In this document: positions 37,765-49,636 of the stretch, piece by piece
Numbering within the stretch: position 1 is the first letter of the stretch
Layout of the letters: every line of letters begins with the position of its first letter
Assembly: GCF_002909445.1 (NCBI RefSeq)
Contig: NZ_PPXC01000004.1
Location: 1 to 64,000 of the forward strand
Reading direction: 5' to 3'
Length of the DNA: 64,000 bases
Source of the DNA: Arthrobacter glacialis
Lineage (GTDB): Bacteria > Actinomycetota > Actinomycetes > Actinomycetales > Micrococcaceae
Translations under genes and position numbers: made by a program
The notes under the pieces: generated by a model
The model's database searches: none
Seen by the model: the letters and a program-made list of their open reading frames with translations, nothing else
What the model was told of the DNA's origin: nothing

Positions 37765-38379
37765 ATGACTGACACAGAACTGCGGATGACCGACCACGAA
37801 TTGCTCGGCCTGCTGGCAATGACCCCCACAGAGTCGGCGGCGGTGACGCTGGGCCTGCTCCGTCTTGACCAGCACACCGACAACGAACTGCTCACCAACG
37901 CAGGAATCACCACCTTGATGGTGCGCGGACTGGCGGAACTTCAAGGCGAGAAGATTGTTCCCCTGGAGAAATGCTCCATAGTGGCTTCGGTTTTGTCTCA
38001 GGCCCAGGAGTGGCTGGAAATTTCCCTGACCACACCAACAACCAACCATGTGCTCTTCACGGTGGGCTCCAATGTTGGGGCCGTCCTGCTGAGCTTGAGC
38101 CCGCTCGGGGTGCACGAGGTCCAGCCCATCGAGTCCGGACCCGCCATGGTGGAGCTGGCCCTGCACCTGACCCAGGAGTACCTCGCCGGTGCCGCCGAGG
38201 GCCTTCCCGCCACCGCTGTCATCAGGCGCCTGCGCACGGGCTCCGAGCCGGTGGTTGCCCAGCTGACAGCAGAAGAAACAGGTGAATGGGTGCTGCGTTC
38301 AGGTTCCGAATCCGAGTTCACCCAGACCTCGCTTCCGCAGGACGAAGCCACGGCGGCATTCAAGGCCGCCCTGGCCTAG
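37765..38379 (+). CDS. Conserved hypothetical protein
   Basis: The 204-residue soluble protein (MTDTELRMTDHELLGLLAM...) has no signal peptide or membrane segment. The first half looks mostly helical. The second (HVLFTVGSNVGAVLLSLSPLGVHEVQPI, then IRRLRTGSEPVVAQL) looks beta-rich, a little like EspG-type proteins, but the similarity is too weak to name. It diverges from the BtrH-like gene across 66 bp and converges on guaB. Confidence 0.7.
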   Translation: MTDTELRMTDHELLGLLAMTPTESAAVTLGLLRLDQHTDNELLTNAGITTLMVRGLAELQGEKIVPLEKCSIVASVLSQAQEWLEISLTTPTTNHVLFTVGSNVGAVLLSLSPLGVHEVQPIESGPAMVELALHLTQEYLAGAAEGLPATAVIRRLRTGSEPVVAQLTAEETGEWVLRSGSESEFTQTSLPQDEATAAFKAALA

Positions 38380-38399
38380 TTCTGCTGGGCCCACACGTC

Positions 38400-38482
38400 C
38401 GAGGGCCCCTCAGCGGGGGCCCGCCGCGAGCTTGCGAGGGGTGGGAGCTGCTGGGGATTGCGAGTGGTGGGAGGGCGTGGGG
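38400..38482. repeat. Dispersed GC-rich intergenic repeat, copy 2 (longer form)
   Basis: CGAGGGCCCC, then GCCGCGAGCTTGCGAG and GGTGGGAG, and finally the 24-base block at 38459-38482 identical to 34760-34783. The longer form contains an internal partial duplication of the GCGAG-GGTGGGAG unit. It lies just past the stop of the gene ending at 38379. Confidence 0.75.
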
Positions 38483-38483
38483 A

Positions 38484-38533
38484 ACGACGGCGGGCCGTCA
38501 CCTTTCGTGCGAAAGGTGACGGCCCGCCGTCGT
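38484..38533. terminator. 24-bp hairpin between convergent genes (guaB terminator)
   Basis: Arms 38484-38507 and 38510-38533 are perfect complements around TG. The element lies 11 bases past the guaB stop, immediately next to dispersed repeat copy 2. Confidence 0.8.
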
Positions 38534-38544
38534 ACTGGAAACTG

Positions 38545-40254
<1,710 letters not shown>

Positions 40255-40283
40255 TCAACTATTGGCACCACAGGAAGCAGCAG

Positions 40284-41282
40284 ATGGCACTGCACATTCG
40301 AATTGTTGTCCCTGCTGACCTCTCGGATCAGGTGGTGGCCGTTGCTACCGGTCATGCCGGCGTTTCGGAGGTTTCCCGGGCCGTGGGAGCCTCAATCGTG
40401 CCGGCGGGTGACGTCATCACTGTGCAAGCCGTCCGGGAATCTGTTGAGGGCCTGCTGGAGAAACTCCACGAGCTCAACATCGCCGGCGTCGGTTCGGTAA
40501 CCATCACCACCCCTGAGCTGGTCATTTCCGAACGCTTAGAGCAGGCCGACAAGGCCGTGCCCGGAGATGAGGCCGATGCCATCATTTGGGACGAGGTGGA
40601 GAACGACACCAGCGAAGAGTCCAAACTGACTTGGAGCTACCTGGCCTTCATAGTCATCGCTGTCCAACTGGCGGGCATCGGCATTGTCACCGACTCCACC
40701 ATTGCCATTGTTGGAGCCATGGTGCTGGGTCCGGAATTCGGGGCCTTGGCCGGCTTGGCTCTGGCACTCGTGGACAGGCGCTGGAAACTTGCCCGACGCG
40801 CAGCCCTGGCCTTGGCGGTTGGGTTCCCGCTCGCCATTGTCATCACCGCACTTGCAGCATTCGTCTCCATCCCACTGGGTCTTTTTGAGCCCGCCGACGT
40901 TCTGGCGAGCTCAAGTTCCACCGAGTTCATCTACCACCCAGGCTGGTATTCATTCATTGTGGCGGTCCTGGCTGGCGCCGCCGGAATGCTCTCGCTGATT
41001 GGGCGCAAATCCACAATGCTGGTGGGGGTGTTCATCTCAGTCACAACGGTTCCGGCAGCGGGGTACGTTGCAGTGGCCGTGGTGTTGGGCCAGCCCGACC
41101 GCGCAGCCGGCTCCGCCTTGCAACTCTTGCTCAACATGGCCGGCATCATAGTCTCGGCCGCGGTGGTCTTGCTGATCTACCGTCTGATCCGACGACGTCG
41201 TCCGGCACTCTCGCAGTACTCCGCCGCCCAAGCCAAACTTGGGCTGCCCCGGCTGGGAGCTCGCCGCACTTTCCGGCGTTAG
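40284..41282 (+). CDS. DUF389 membrane protein
   Basis: The 332-residue protein has an N-terminal ACT-like cytoplasmic domain (MALHIRIVVPADLSDQVVAV, about residues 1-85). Roughly six membrane segments follow, starting LAFIVIAVQLAGIGIVTDS. The block TIAIVGAMVLGPEFGALAGLALAL is the DUF389 signature. The function of this family is not established; transport has been suggested. It diverges from guaB and converges on groEL. Confidence 0.88.
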   Translation: MALHIRIVVPADLSDQVVAVATGHAGVSEVSRAVGASIVPAGDVITVQAVRESVEGLLEKLHELNIAGVGSVTITTPELVISERLEQADKAVPGDEADAIIWDEVENDTSEESKLTWSYLAFIVIAVQLAGIGIVTDSTIAIVGAMVLGPEFGALAGLALALVDRRWKLARRAALALAVGFPLAIVITALAAFVSIPLGLFEPADVLASSSSTEFIYHPGWYSFIVAVLAGAAGMLSLIGRKSTMLVGVFISVTTVPAAGYVAVAVVLGQPDRAAGSALQLLLNMAGIIVSAAVVLLIYRLIRRRRPALSQYSAAQAKLGLPRLGARRTFRR

Positions 41283-41286
41283 AGCG

Positions 41287-41354
41287 AAAATGCCGCCGTT
41301 CCCGCAAAATGCCACCGGTATATCGGTGGCAAAATGCGCGAACGGCGGCATTTT
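41287..41354. terminator. Nested cruciform-type hairpin between DUF389 gene and groEL
   Basis: Outer arms AAAATGCCGCCGTT (41287-41300) and their exact complement (41341-41354, then TTT) enclose a second perfect hairpin TGCCACCG/CGGTGGCA (41310-41331). A/T runs on both sides suit bidirectional termination of convergent genes. Confidence 0.85.
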
Positions 41355-41374
41355 TGAAACGGGAGCAGCTGGCG

Positions 41375-43021
<1,647 letters not shown>

Positions 43022-43075
43022 CTAGAACGGTCCCGGTCGCGGGGCTTTACAAAGTGGTTACTTGAGCAAAAGTCG

Positions 43076-43372
43076 TTACTTAACGACGATGGCCAGTACG
43101 TCGCGGGCCGAGAGAACCAGGAGCTCTTCGCCACCGGTCTTCACTTCAGTTCCACCGTACTTGGAGTAGATGACGACGTCGCCAACGGCAACATCGATCG
43201 GGACACGGTTGCCGTTGTCGTCAACGCGGCCGGGTCCAACTGCCACAACTTCGCCCTCCTGGGGCTTTTCCTTGGCAGTGTCCGGGATTACCAGACCGGA
43301 AGCGGTAGTCAACTCTGCTTCGAGCTGGCGAACAACAATACGATCCTCAAGAGGCTTAATAGAGACCGACAC
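43076..43372 (-). CDS. groES: Co-chaperonin GroES (10 kDa)
   Basis: The 98-residue lid protein of the GroEL ring starts at GTG with [20 protein letters not shown]. The mobile loop [18 protein letters not shown] and the terminus [13 protein letters not shown] are clear. GGAGAGG lies upstream. It has a 5' leader of about 150 bases, with a CIRCE element at the transcript start and another in the promoter. Confidence 0.97.
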   Translation of the reverse strand: MSVSIKPLEDRIVVRQLEAELTTASGLVIPDTAKEKPQEGEVVAVGPGRVDDNGNRVPIDVAVGDVVIYSKYGGTEVKTGGEELLVLSARDVLAIVVK

Positions 43373-43495
43373 TCGGACCTCTCCTTCACACGTAAATTCT
43401 TTGGATGGCTGGCAGTCTTCTTCACCATGTTTATCAGGAGCCCCAACCGTCGTCGCGGTGCCGGTGTTGCTCCCATGGCCAAAAAGATAAGCAAG

Positions 43496-43522
43496 TTAGC
43501 ACCCTCGGGGTGAGAGTGCTAA
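43496..43522 (-). promoter_or_regulatory. CIRCE element 1 (HrcA operator)
   Basis: TTAGCACCC-N9-GAGTGCTAA matches the CIRCE consensus (TTAGCACTC-N9-GAGTGCTAA) with one change. It sits right after the predicted groES transcription start. Confidence 0.93.
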
Positions 43523-43529
43523 CCCTGAC

Positions 43530-43557
43530 TCTATGGAATTGATTAGCACTCGGTCAA
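43530..43557 (-). promoter_or_regulatory. groES promoter candidate
   Basis: On the minus strand TTGACC (43552-43557) and CATAGA (43530-43535) are separated by 16 bases. The -35 box falls inside the spacer of CIRCE element 2, so HrcA binding there would block RNA polymerase. Confidence 0.6.
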
Positions 43558-43569
43558 GGCGAGTGCCAG
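43543..43569 (-). promoter_or_regulatory. CIRCE element 2 (HrcA operator)
   Basis: TTAGCACTC-N9-GAGTGCCAG has a perfect first arm and two changes in the second. Its start is 47 bases from that of CIRCE 1, and it overlaps the predicted -35 box. Confidence 0.85.
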
Positions 43570-43652
43570 CTTTTGGCTTAAAAGTGCGACGCCGGCGGGC
43601 CTGGTTTCGCTCACGGCGCACCTTTGGCGCCCGCCCCGGGGCACGCATTCAT

Positions 43653-43712
43653 CGTGAGTGCGCAGCTGATGCGACTTCTGACGCTGGAAGTCGCATCAGC
43701 TGCGCACTCACG
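43653..43712. repeat. 26-bp perfect inverted repeat with 8-base loop
   Basis: Arms 43653-43678 and 43687-43712 are exact complements. The palindrome truncates the ankyrin-like remnant and lies in the 473-bp stretch between CIRCE 2 and the ABC transporter gene, which holds no intact gene. It may be an inserted palindromic repeat or the terminator of the lost gene. Confidence 0.85.
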
Positions 43713-43995
43713 GCCGCATATCCCTGCCCCTGAGTGCATCGCGGTGACGCCGTTCGAGTCGGCCAGGTTGACGTTGGCGCCGTCGGCCAGCAGGGCCACC
43801 AACGAGGCAGAATCATTGTTCATGGCCGCACCAATGAGTTCCGTGTTGAGAGCCACTTGCTCTTGGGGTGTCAGCGGCGCCGCGCTGGATGCCGGCGGTA
43901 CTGCAGACGGCGAGGAAAACTGAGCCTTCGAAGTCGCCACGGTTGGAGCTGCAGTCCCGGAATCGGATCATGCTGGCCAGCCTGGCGCGTCGCAT
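43713..43995 (-). pseudogene. Decayed ankyrin-repeat (lipo)protein gene
   Basis: One frame reads SAVPPASSAAPLTPQEQVA, then LNTELIGAAMNNDSASLVALLADGANVNLADSNGVTAMH. That is the start of an ankyrin-repeat protein with one complete ankyrin unit. It then runs into the palindrome at 43653-43712 and loses all further repeats. The N-terminus is also damaged: a signal-like MRRARLASM start at 43995 is in a different frame, and no lipobox remains. Truncation at both ends makes a pseudogene the simplest reading. Confidence 0.65.
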
Positions 43996-44045
43996 TATGC
44001 CTAAACCTCTTTTGGTGTCTTCAGCAAAGATGTCAGGATAAAGCT

Positions 44046-44921
44046 ATGACAACGAGCCCCGTGCAGGTGCGTGACCTCCAAAAGTTCTATGGCAGCTTCA
44101 AAGCCGTGGACGGCATCAGCTTCGACATTCATGAGGGCGAGACATTTGCCTTGCTCGGGCCCAACGGTGCGGGCAAGAGCACCACGATTGAAATCTTGGA
44201 AGGCTACCGCAACAAGACCAGCGGTGATGTTCATGTCCTCGGTGTGGAGCCATCCCGCGGGGGGCTGGACTGGAAGGCGCAACTGGGCATTGTTTTGCAA
44301 TCCACTGGGGAGAGCGGCAATGTCAGCGTCGTGGAGCAGCTGACTCATTTCGCCGGCTACTATCCGCATCCACGCAACGTTTCTGACGTCATTGAGGCTG
44401 TGGGTCTGGGCAGCAAAGCTAAAACTCGCATCAGCAAACTCTCCGGCGGGCAGCGCCGACGGGTTGATGTGGCCCTGGGCATTATTGGCAGGCCCAAGCT
44501 TTTGTTCTTGGACGAGCCCACCACCGGCTTTGATCCGGAAGCCCGGCGACAATTTTGGGACTTGATCAACCAGCTCAAGGCCGAAGGCACCACCATCTTG
44601 CTCACCACCCATTACTTGGATGAGGCGGCAACGTTGGCCGATCGGGCAGGAGTCATTGTGGGCGGCAAACTTGTGGACATCGGCCCCATCGACGCTATTG
44701 GCGGGGCCAGCGCGAGGGTGCCGCTGGTGCGGTGGCGGCAGGACGGCGTCGTACGTAGTGAGCGCACAGCCGAACCGGCGACACTCGCTGCTCGGCTGTA
44801 CGCCGAGGCAGGAGGCGAGGTGGACGGGCTGGAAATCACCCGACCCAGCCTCGAGGACATTTATCTGGACATGGTGGGCAACCATTCCACCGCGCTCAAG
44901 ACTGCGGAGGAGAACGCATGA
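44046..44921 (+). CDS. ABC transporter ATP-binding protein (DrrA/ABC-2 type)
   Basis: The 291-residue ATPase has Walker A in LLGPNGAGKSTTIEIL, the signature LSGGQRRRVDVALGI, Walker B in KLLFLDEPTTGFDPEARR and the H-loop TTHYLDEA. AGGATAAAGCT supports ATG 44046. The C-terminal extension after residue 215 is typical of ABC-2 exporters that handle drugs or lipids. The stop overlaps the permease start (ATGA). Confidence 0.93.
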   Translation: MTTSPVQVRDLQKFYGSFKAVDGISFDIHEGETFALLGPNGAGKSTTIEILEGYRNKTSGDVHVLGVEPSRGGLDWKAQLGIVLQSTGESGNVSVVEQLTHFAGYYPHPRNVSDVIEAVGLGSKAKTRISKLSGGQRRRVDVALGIIGRPKLLFLDEPTTGFDPEARRQFWDLINQLKAEGTTILLTTHYLDEAATLADRAGVIVGGKLVDIGPIDAIGGASARVPLVRWRQDGVVRSERTAEPATLAARLYAEAGGEVDGLEITRPSLEDIYLDMVGNHSTALKTAEENA

Positions 44922-45730
44922 GAACCCTGCAACTAGGCACCTCTCGCATCGGCTACGAGCTCAAGGTGTACTTCCGCCAGGGCGATACCGTGTTCTTCAC
45001 GTTCCTGTTTCCCATCATGATGTTGTCCATCTTTGCCGTGGCCTTCAGCACCAGCGGTAACATCGGCACGGCTCCCGATGGCAGCGGCGGCATCACTGTG
45101 GCGTCGTTCTATGTGCCCGGCATGGTGGCCGCGGGCATGTTGCTCAGCGGGGTGCAAAACCTCGCGGTGGACATTGCAGCAGAAAAGGGTGACGGCACGC
45201 TCAAACGCCTGGGCGGCACTCCCCTGCCGGTGTTTTCCTATTTCATGGGCAAGATCGGCATGGTCCTGCTCAGTTCAGTGTTTCAGGTGGCATTGCTGCT
45301 GCTTGTGGCCCGGGTCGCCTTCAACGTGGAGCTGCCCAGTGAACCCAGCAAGTGGTTGACGTTTGCGTGGGTGTTTCTCTTTGGTGTCATCACCAGTTGC
45401 GTTTTGGGTATTGCCCTCTCGGCACTGCCGCGGACTGGAAAGTCGGCCACGGCAGTGATCATCCCGCTGGTGTTGGTGTTGCAATTCATCTCAGGCGTGT
45501 ACTTGAACTTCTCGCAGTTGCCGGGCTGGCTGCAGAACTTTGCCAGTATTTTTCCGCTGAAATGGATGGCTCAAGGCATGCGCAGCGTGTTCCTGCCAGC
45601 CTCCTTCGAGGCCGCCGAACCCTCTGGTGCGTGGGATTTGGGGCTTGTGGCGTTGGTGCTGGGCGTGTGGCTGGTGGTGGGGCTCGCACTGTGCAAAATG
45701 ACGTTCAAGTGGATCCGTAAGGACACGTAG
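44918..45730 (+). CDS. ABC-2 type permease
   Basis: The 270-residue membrane protein has about six membrane segments (TFLFPIMMLSIFAVAFSTSG, SYFMGKIGMVLLSSVFQVALLLLVA in two parts, WVFLFGVITSCVLGIALSAL, AVIIPLVLVLQFISGVYLNF). The ABC-2 motif FISGVYLNFSQLPGWLQN lies before the last segments. It forms an exporter with the preceding ATPase. The substrate is unknown. Confidence 0.92.
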   Translation: MRTLQLGTSRIGYELKVYFRQGDTVFFTFLFPIMMLSIFAVAFSTSGNIGTAPDGSGGITVASFYVPGMVAAGMLLSGVQNLAVDIAAEKGDGTLKRLGGTPLPVFSYFMGKIGMVLLSSVFQVALLLLVARVAFNVELPSEPSKWLTFAWVFLFGVITSCVLGIALSALPRTGKSATAVIIPLVLVLQFISGVYLNFSQLPGWLQNFASIFPLKWMAQGMRSVFLPASFEAAEPSGAWDLGLVALVLGVWLVVGLALCKMTFKWIRKDT

Positions 45731-45739
45731 TTCCACCAA

Positions 45740-45812
45740 CATCTATGACGCAGTTGGTGCAACGGAAAGCGCCTTCCTGGCGCTTTTGTGTGCAACAAGT
45801 GCGTCATGGATG
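45740..45812. terminator. Long imperfect hairpin between convergent ABC genes
   Basis: About 34 bases on each side (45740-45773, 45778-45812) are complementary with several mismatches; CATCTATGACGCA faces TGCGTCATGGATG. It fills the gap between the ABC-2 permease and the siderophore ATPase gene. Confidence 0.65.
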
Positions 45813-45814
45813 GC

Positions 45815-46573
45815 TTAGGCGAAGTAGACGCCGATCCTGTTGCCGTCGATTTCCTCGATGCGAATGTCAATGTCATACACATCAGCCAGGACGGAGCTGT
45901 GCATCAGTTCGGCAGGGGTGCCCTGGGCGATCAGCCTGCCGTCCTTCATGGCCAAAATATTGTCCGAATAGCATGAGGCAAAGTTGATGTCATGGATGAC
46001 CAGCACAATGGTCTTGCCCAATTCATCGGCCATTTTTCGCAGTGTGCGCATCATGTGAACTGAATGCTTCATATCCAGGTTGTTCAGCGGTTCATCCAAG
46101 AGCAGGTACTTGGTGTCCTGGGCCAGCACCATGGCGATGAAGGCGCGCTGGCGCTGGCCGCCTGACAGTTCATCGACGAAGCGGTCCGCCAGGGGACCTA
46201 GGTCGAGATAGTCCAAGGCCTGATCTATGTGGATCTTGTCCGCTGCCGTGGCGCGGCCGCCGTTGTGCGGGAAACGGCCAAAGCCCACCAGATCCCGCAC
46301 CGATAGCCGCACGCTGAGTTGGTTCTCCTGGCGCAGGATTGCCATGGTCTGAGACAGCTCGCGGCTCGGTGTGGAGGTGACGTCCAGGCCACCAACCGCG
46401 ACTCCTCCGGCGTCCATGGGCAACAGGCGGCTGATCATGGAGAGCAGGGTGGACTTGCCCGCACCGTTGGGGCCAATGATGGAGGTGATGCCGCCGGCAG
46501 GGATGGTTGCCGTGACATTGTCCACGACCTTTTGACTGCCATAGGACTTGCTGACACCGGAAATTTCAATCAC
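45815..46573 (-). CDS. Iron-siderophore ABC transporter ATPase (FecE/YclP type)
   Basis: The 252-residue ATPase starts at GTG, overlapping the preceding permease stop. Walker A is SIIGPNGAGKSTLLSMISRL, the signature is ELSGGQRQRAFIAMVLAQ, and Walker B is YLLLDEPLNNLDMKHSV. FGRFPHNGGRAT after the Q-loop is common in Fe-siderophore importers. It is the last gene of a four-gene importer that includes two permeases and a lipoprotein. Confidence 0.93.
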   Translation of the reverse strand: MIEISGVSKSYGSQKVVDNVTATIPAGGITSIIGPNGAGKSTLLSMISRLLPMDAGGVAVGGLDVTSTPSRELSQTMAILRQENQLSVRLSVRDLVGFGRFPHNGGRATAADKIHIDQALDYLDLGPLADRFVDELSGGQRQRAFIAMVLAQDTKYLLLDEPLNNLDMKHSVHMMRTLRKMADELGKTIVLVIHDINFASCYSDNILAMKDGRLIAQGTPAELMHSSVLADVYDIDIRIEEIDGNRIGVYFA

Positions 46574-47586
46574 TTCAGTGAGCCTTTCAACAGCAACCCG
46601 ATGAACACCAGGCCACCTATAAATTCGATGACAATGCTCAGCGCACTGTTGAAATCAAAGATGCGTTCAAGCACCAGCTGCCCGCCCACCAGCGAGATGA
46701 TGCCCAGGAGAACGGCAACGGGGAGCACTGTGGCGTGCTTGAACTTGGGCACCAGCTGGTACGCGAGCGATGCCACCAGGAGGCCAAAGAAGGTGATGGG
46801 CCCCACCAGTGCAGTGGAGACGGCCACCAAGACGGAGCAGATCACCAGTGTTTTAGTCACCGCCTTGCGGTGGTCCACGCCCAGATTGATGGATGTTTCA
46901 CGGCCCAACGCCAGGACGTCGTACTCGCGGCGCAGGCGCCAGGCCGGGACGGTGACCAGCCCGACGGCGGCAATCGCCACAAGCAGCAACGTCCCGTCCA
47001 CCTGGTTGAAGGAGGCAAAGAACAGGTCCTGCAAAATCAGGAACTCGCTGGGGTCCATGAGGCGCTGCAACAGTGCGGAGAAGCCTCGGAACAAGGTGCC
47101 AAACACGATGCCCACGAGCAGCATCAGGTGCAGGCTCTTGCCGTTGCCCAAGAACAGCCATCGGTAGAGCACCAGTGAGAAGGCCACCATCAGCAGCACC
47201 TGCATGCCAAACTTCAATGGCGTGGGCATCGACAGCAACACCTGACCACCCAGCACAAACGTCAGGACCGTCTGCAGCAAAATGTAGAGGGCATCAAAAC
47301 CCATGATGGACGGAGTCAAAATACGGTTGGCGGTCACTGTTTGAAAGAGGACTGTGGACATGCCCACCGCATACGCCACCAGGATCATCGAGCCGACCTT
47401 GATGGCGCGGCGAGGGAGAATGTAGCCCAAATTCCCACGCAGCTCGATCGTCATGAACACCAGAATCAGCGCGGCGGCAACCACCGCCAAAACTGCTAAC
47501 AGGACAGCTGAGGACACTTCAAGTTTCTTGGCGCCAGTTTTGCGCGCGTTGACGGACAGGGCTGCCGGAAGCGGATTAGTGGTCAT
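46570..47586 (-). CDS. Siderophore ABC transporter permease (FecCD family, YclO type)
   Basis: The 338-residue permease has about nine membrane segments. It carries RRAIKVGSMILVAYAVGMSTVLFQTVTANRILTPSIMGFDALYILLQT (in consecutive parts), the FecCD pattern of BtuC-like permeases, and REYDVLALGRETSINLGVDHRK, the coupling helix to the ATPase. The start overlaps the end of the other permease gene by 11 bases, so the two likely form a heterodimer as in YclN/YclO. Confidence 0.92.
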   Translation of the reverse strand: MTTNPLPAALSVNARKTGAKKLEVSSAVLLAVLAVVAAALILVFMTIELRGNLGYILPRRAIKVGSMILVAYAVGMSTVLFQTVTANRILTPSIMGFDALYILLQTVLTFVLGGQVLLSMPTPLKFGMQVLLMVAFSLVLYRWLFLGNGKSLHLMLLVGIVFGTLFRGFSALLQRLMDPSEFLILQDLFFASFNQVDGTLLLVAIAAVGLVTVPAWRLRREYDVLALGRETSINLGVDHRKAVTKTLVICSVLVAVSTALVGPITFFGLLVASLAYQLVPKFKHATVLPVAVLLGIISLVGGQLVLERIFDFNSALSIVIEFIGGLVFIGLLLKGSLK

Positions 47587-48598
47587 TCTTTTTCCTCCTT
47601 CCCAGAAGCAAGTACAAGAAGATCAAGCTGCCCACAGCGGAAACAATAATTCCCACGGGGATCTCAAACGGGTAGCGAATGGTGCGGCCAATGATGTCGC
47701 ACACCAGGACAAAGGCGGCACCAAAAACTGCCACCCACGGGATGGCGCGGCGGACGTTGTCGCCAAAGAACATGGACACCAGGTTTGGCACAATCAATCC
47801 CAGGAACGGGATGGCACCCACGGAGACCACCACCACGGCGCTGATCAGGGACACGATCACCAAGCCCAGCGTCATGATGCGGTTGTAGTTCATGCCCAAA
47901 TTGGTGGTGAACTCCTCCCCCAATCCAATAACGGTGAACCTGTCGGCGCAGATGAAGCCAACAATTGTCAGCGCACCCACCAGATACAACAGCTCATAGC
48001 GGCCCTGGATGACACCCGAAAAGTCCCCCACCATCCACGAATTCAAGGTTTGCAGCAGGTCAAAGCGGTAGGCAAAGAAGGTAGTGACAGCGGCGATGAC
48101 ACCACCAAGCATGATGCCCACGAGCGGCACAACCAAGGTGTTGCGCAAGGGCATCCGGCGCAGAATCACCAAGAACAAGGCCGTTCCGGCCATGGCAAAA
48201 ACACTGGCAACTCCCATTTTGGCGAACAGGGACGCCGCAGGGAACAACACCGTAACGGCAAGGATTCCCAGTGAAGCTGATTCAACAGTGCCCACCATGG
48301 AGGGTTCAACGAACTTGTTCCTGGCCATGAGCTGCATGATCAGACCGGCCACGCTGACAGCCGCGCCAGCCAGGATGACGGAGATGGTCCGGGGGATTCT
48401 GCTGACCCACAGCACGTGCCAGGCGTGCAGATCCCCTGCCATGAGTGCTGGCAGGGAGACATCGCTGACGCCCACAAACATGCTGACAATGGCCAGCACC
48501 AACACGGCAGCCCCACCAAGCGCCAGCATGGTGCCGGAACTGATGGGGCGTCGCACTGAACTCACCTTGGGAACGGCTTTATCCGTTGCAAGTGACAC
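47576..48598 (-). CDS. Siderophore ABC transporter permease (FecCD family, YclN type)
   Basis: The 340-residue permease starts at GTG 48598. VSRIPRTISVILAGAAVSVAGLIMQLMARNKFVEPSMVGTVESASLG (in consecutive parts) is the FecCD core. GLGEEFTTNLGMNYNRIM is the ATPase-contact region, and SVGAIPFLGLIVPNLVSMF follows. It is close to YclN/FatD-like proteins of catecholate or petrobactin uptake. It follows the binding protein gene by 70 bases. Confidence 0.92.
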   Translation of the reverse strand: MSLATDKAVPKVSSVRRPISSGTMLALGGAAVLVLAIVSMFVGVSDVSLPALMAGDLHAWHVLWVSRIPRTISVILAGAAVSVAGLIMQLMARNKFVEPSMVGTVESASLGILAVTVLFPAASLFAKMGVASVFAMAGTALFLVILRRMPLRNTLVVPLVGIMLGGVIAAVTTFFAYRFDLLQTLNSWMVGDFSGVIQGRYELLYLVGALTIVGFICADRFTVIGLGEEFTTNLGMNYNRIMTLGLVIVSLISAVVVVSVGAIPFLGLIVPNLVSMFFGDNVRRAIPWVAVFGAAFVLVCDIIGRTIRYPFEIPVGIIVSAVGSLIFLYLLLGRRKKNDH

Positions 48599-48668
48599 AG
48601 AAAATCCTTGAGTGTTGTCTTCTTACGTGTCCCTGTGCTCGCCGCCCGGTGGCCTCGAGCAAAGAGAA

Positions 48669-49619
48669 TTAGGCCTTCGCTACGGAGCCGGCAATGGCAC
48701 CGACCATGGCGTCAACGTTATTCAGGCCGTAGCCCACCAAGTACCAGCTAGCCGGTTCAAGGTAAGTGATGCGATCGTTCTTGGCTGCGTCGGTTCCCTT
48801 GACCAAGGGATTGTCCAGAACGGCCTTCGCGGCTCCCGCAGACTCACCGGTGGCTACGTCGCGGTCAATAACGTACAGGCTGCCTGGGTTGGCCTTGGCA
48901 ATGAATTCGTGGGAGATAGCCTCGCCATGTGACCCTTCACCCTTGACATCGGTTGCCGTGGGAACACCCAGGACGTCGTGGATGAGGCCAAAGCGGGAGC
49001 CCGCTCCGTATGCTGTTAGCTCGCCGCCGCTGGTCAGCACAATCAGGCCGGTTCCGGCTGCGGGTGCCTTTGTATTGGTGTCGGCGATCTTGGCGTCAAT
49101 GGCCTTGATCTTCTCGGCGACCACTGCTTCCTTGTCGAAGATCTTGCCCAAGCTGGCCGAGACTGTCTTGAAGGACTCAATGGGAGACTTCGCATCAACG
49201 CTCAGGTCAATGGTGGGGGCAATCTTGCTCAGCTCGGCGTAGGAGCCTGCAGTACGGCCGGAGATGATGATCAGGTCAGGAGCGCCAGCACTGATGGCTT
49301 CAAAATCGGGCTCCTTCATGGTGCCGATGTTGGTCAGATCTTTGGAAGCGTATTCCTGCAATGCTTCCGGGAGGTTTGCTTGCGGCACACCCGCAACAGG
49401 GACTTCCAACACGTCCAAGGTATCCAGCACGCCCAGGTCAAAGGTGTAAACCTTCTTCGGGTTGACCGGAACATCCTGGGTTCCCTGCGCATGTGTGATG
49501 GAGACTGTGCCCGATGCTGTTTCTTGGTCTTGGGCACCTACCGTGCCGCTTTGGCCACAGGCCGTCAGAGCCAGAACAGCAGCGGTGGCCGCGAAAGTCA
49601 GCAGGTACTTCTTCGACAT
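48669..49619 (-). CDS. Siderophore-binding lipoprotein (FatB/YclQ type)
   Basis: The 316-residue substrate-binding protein has the signal MSKKYLLTFAATAAVLALTACG, with a lipobox LTAC giving a lipidated cysteine near residue 21. FDLGVLDTLDVLEVPVAGVP, PDLIIISGRTAGSYAELSKIAPT and GLIVLTSGGELTAYGAGSRFG are typical of FatB/YclQ proteins that bind petrobactin-like siderophores. It is the first gene of the iron-uptake operon and has a DtxR-like box just upstream of its start. Confidence 0.93.
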   Translation of the reverse strand: MSKKYLLTFAATAAVLALTACGQSGTVGAQDQETASGTVSITHAQGTQDVPVNPKKVYTFDLGVLDTLDVLEVPVAGVPQANLPEALQEYASKDLTNIGTMKEPDFEAISAGAPDLIIISGRTAGSYAELSKIAPTIDLSVDAKSPIESFKTVSASLGKIFDKEAVVAEKIKAIDAKIADTNTKAPAAGTGLIVLTSGGELTAYGAGSRFGLIHDVLGVPTATDVKGEGSHGEAISHEFIAKANPGSLYVIDRDVATGESAGAAKAVLDNPLVKGTDAAKNDRITYLEPASWYLVGYGLNNVDAMVGAIAGSVAKA

Positions 49620-49636
49620 CGAAATTCTCCAAAAAG

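Noticed and set aside
37699-38166. N-terminal extension of the BtrH-like protein to 38166
   Set aside because: The extension is antisense to the gene at 37765-38379 and its sequence is low-complexity; the protein family begins near the ATG at 37698.
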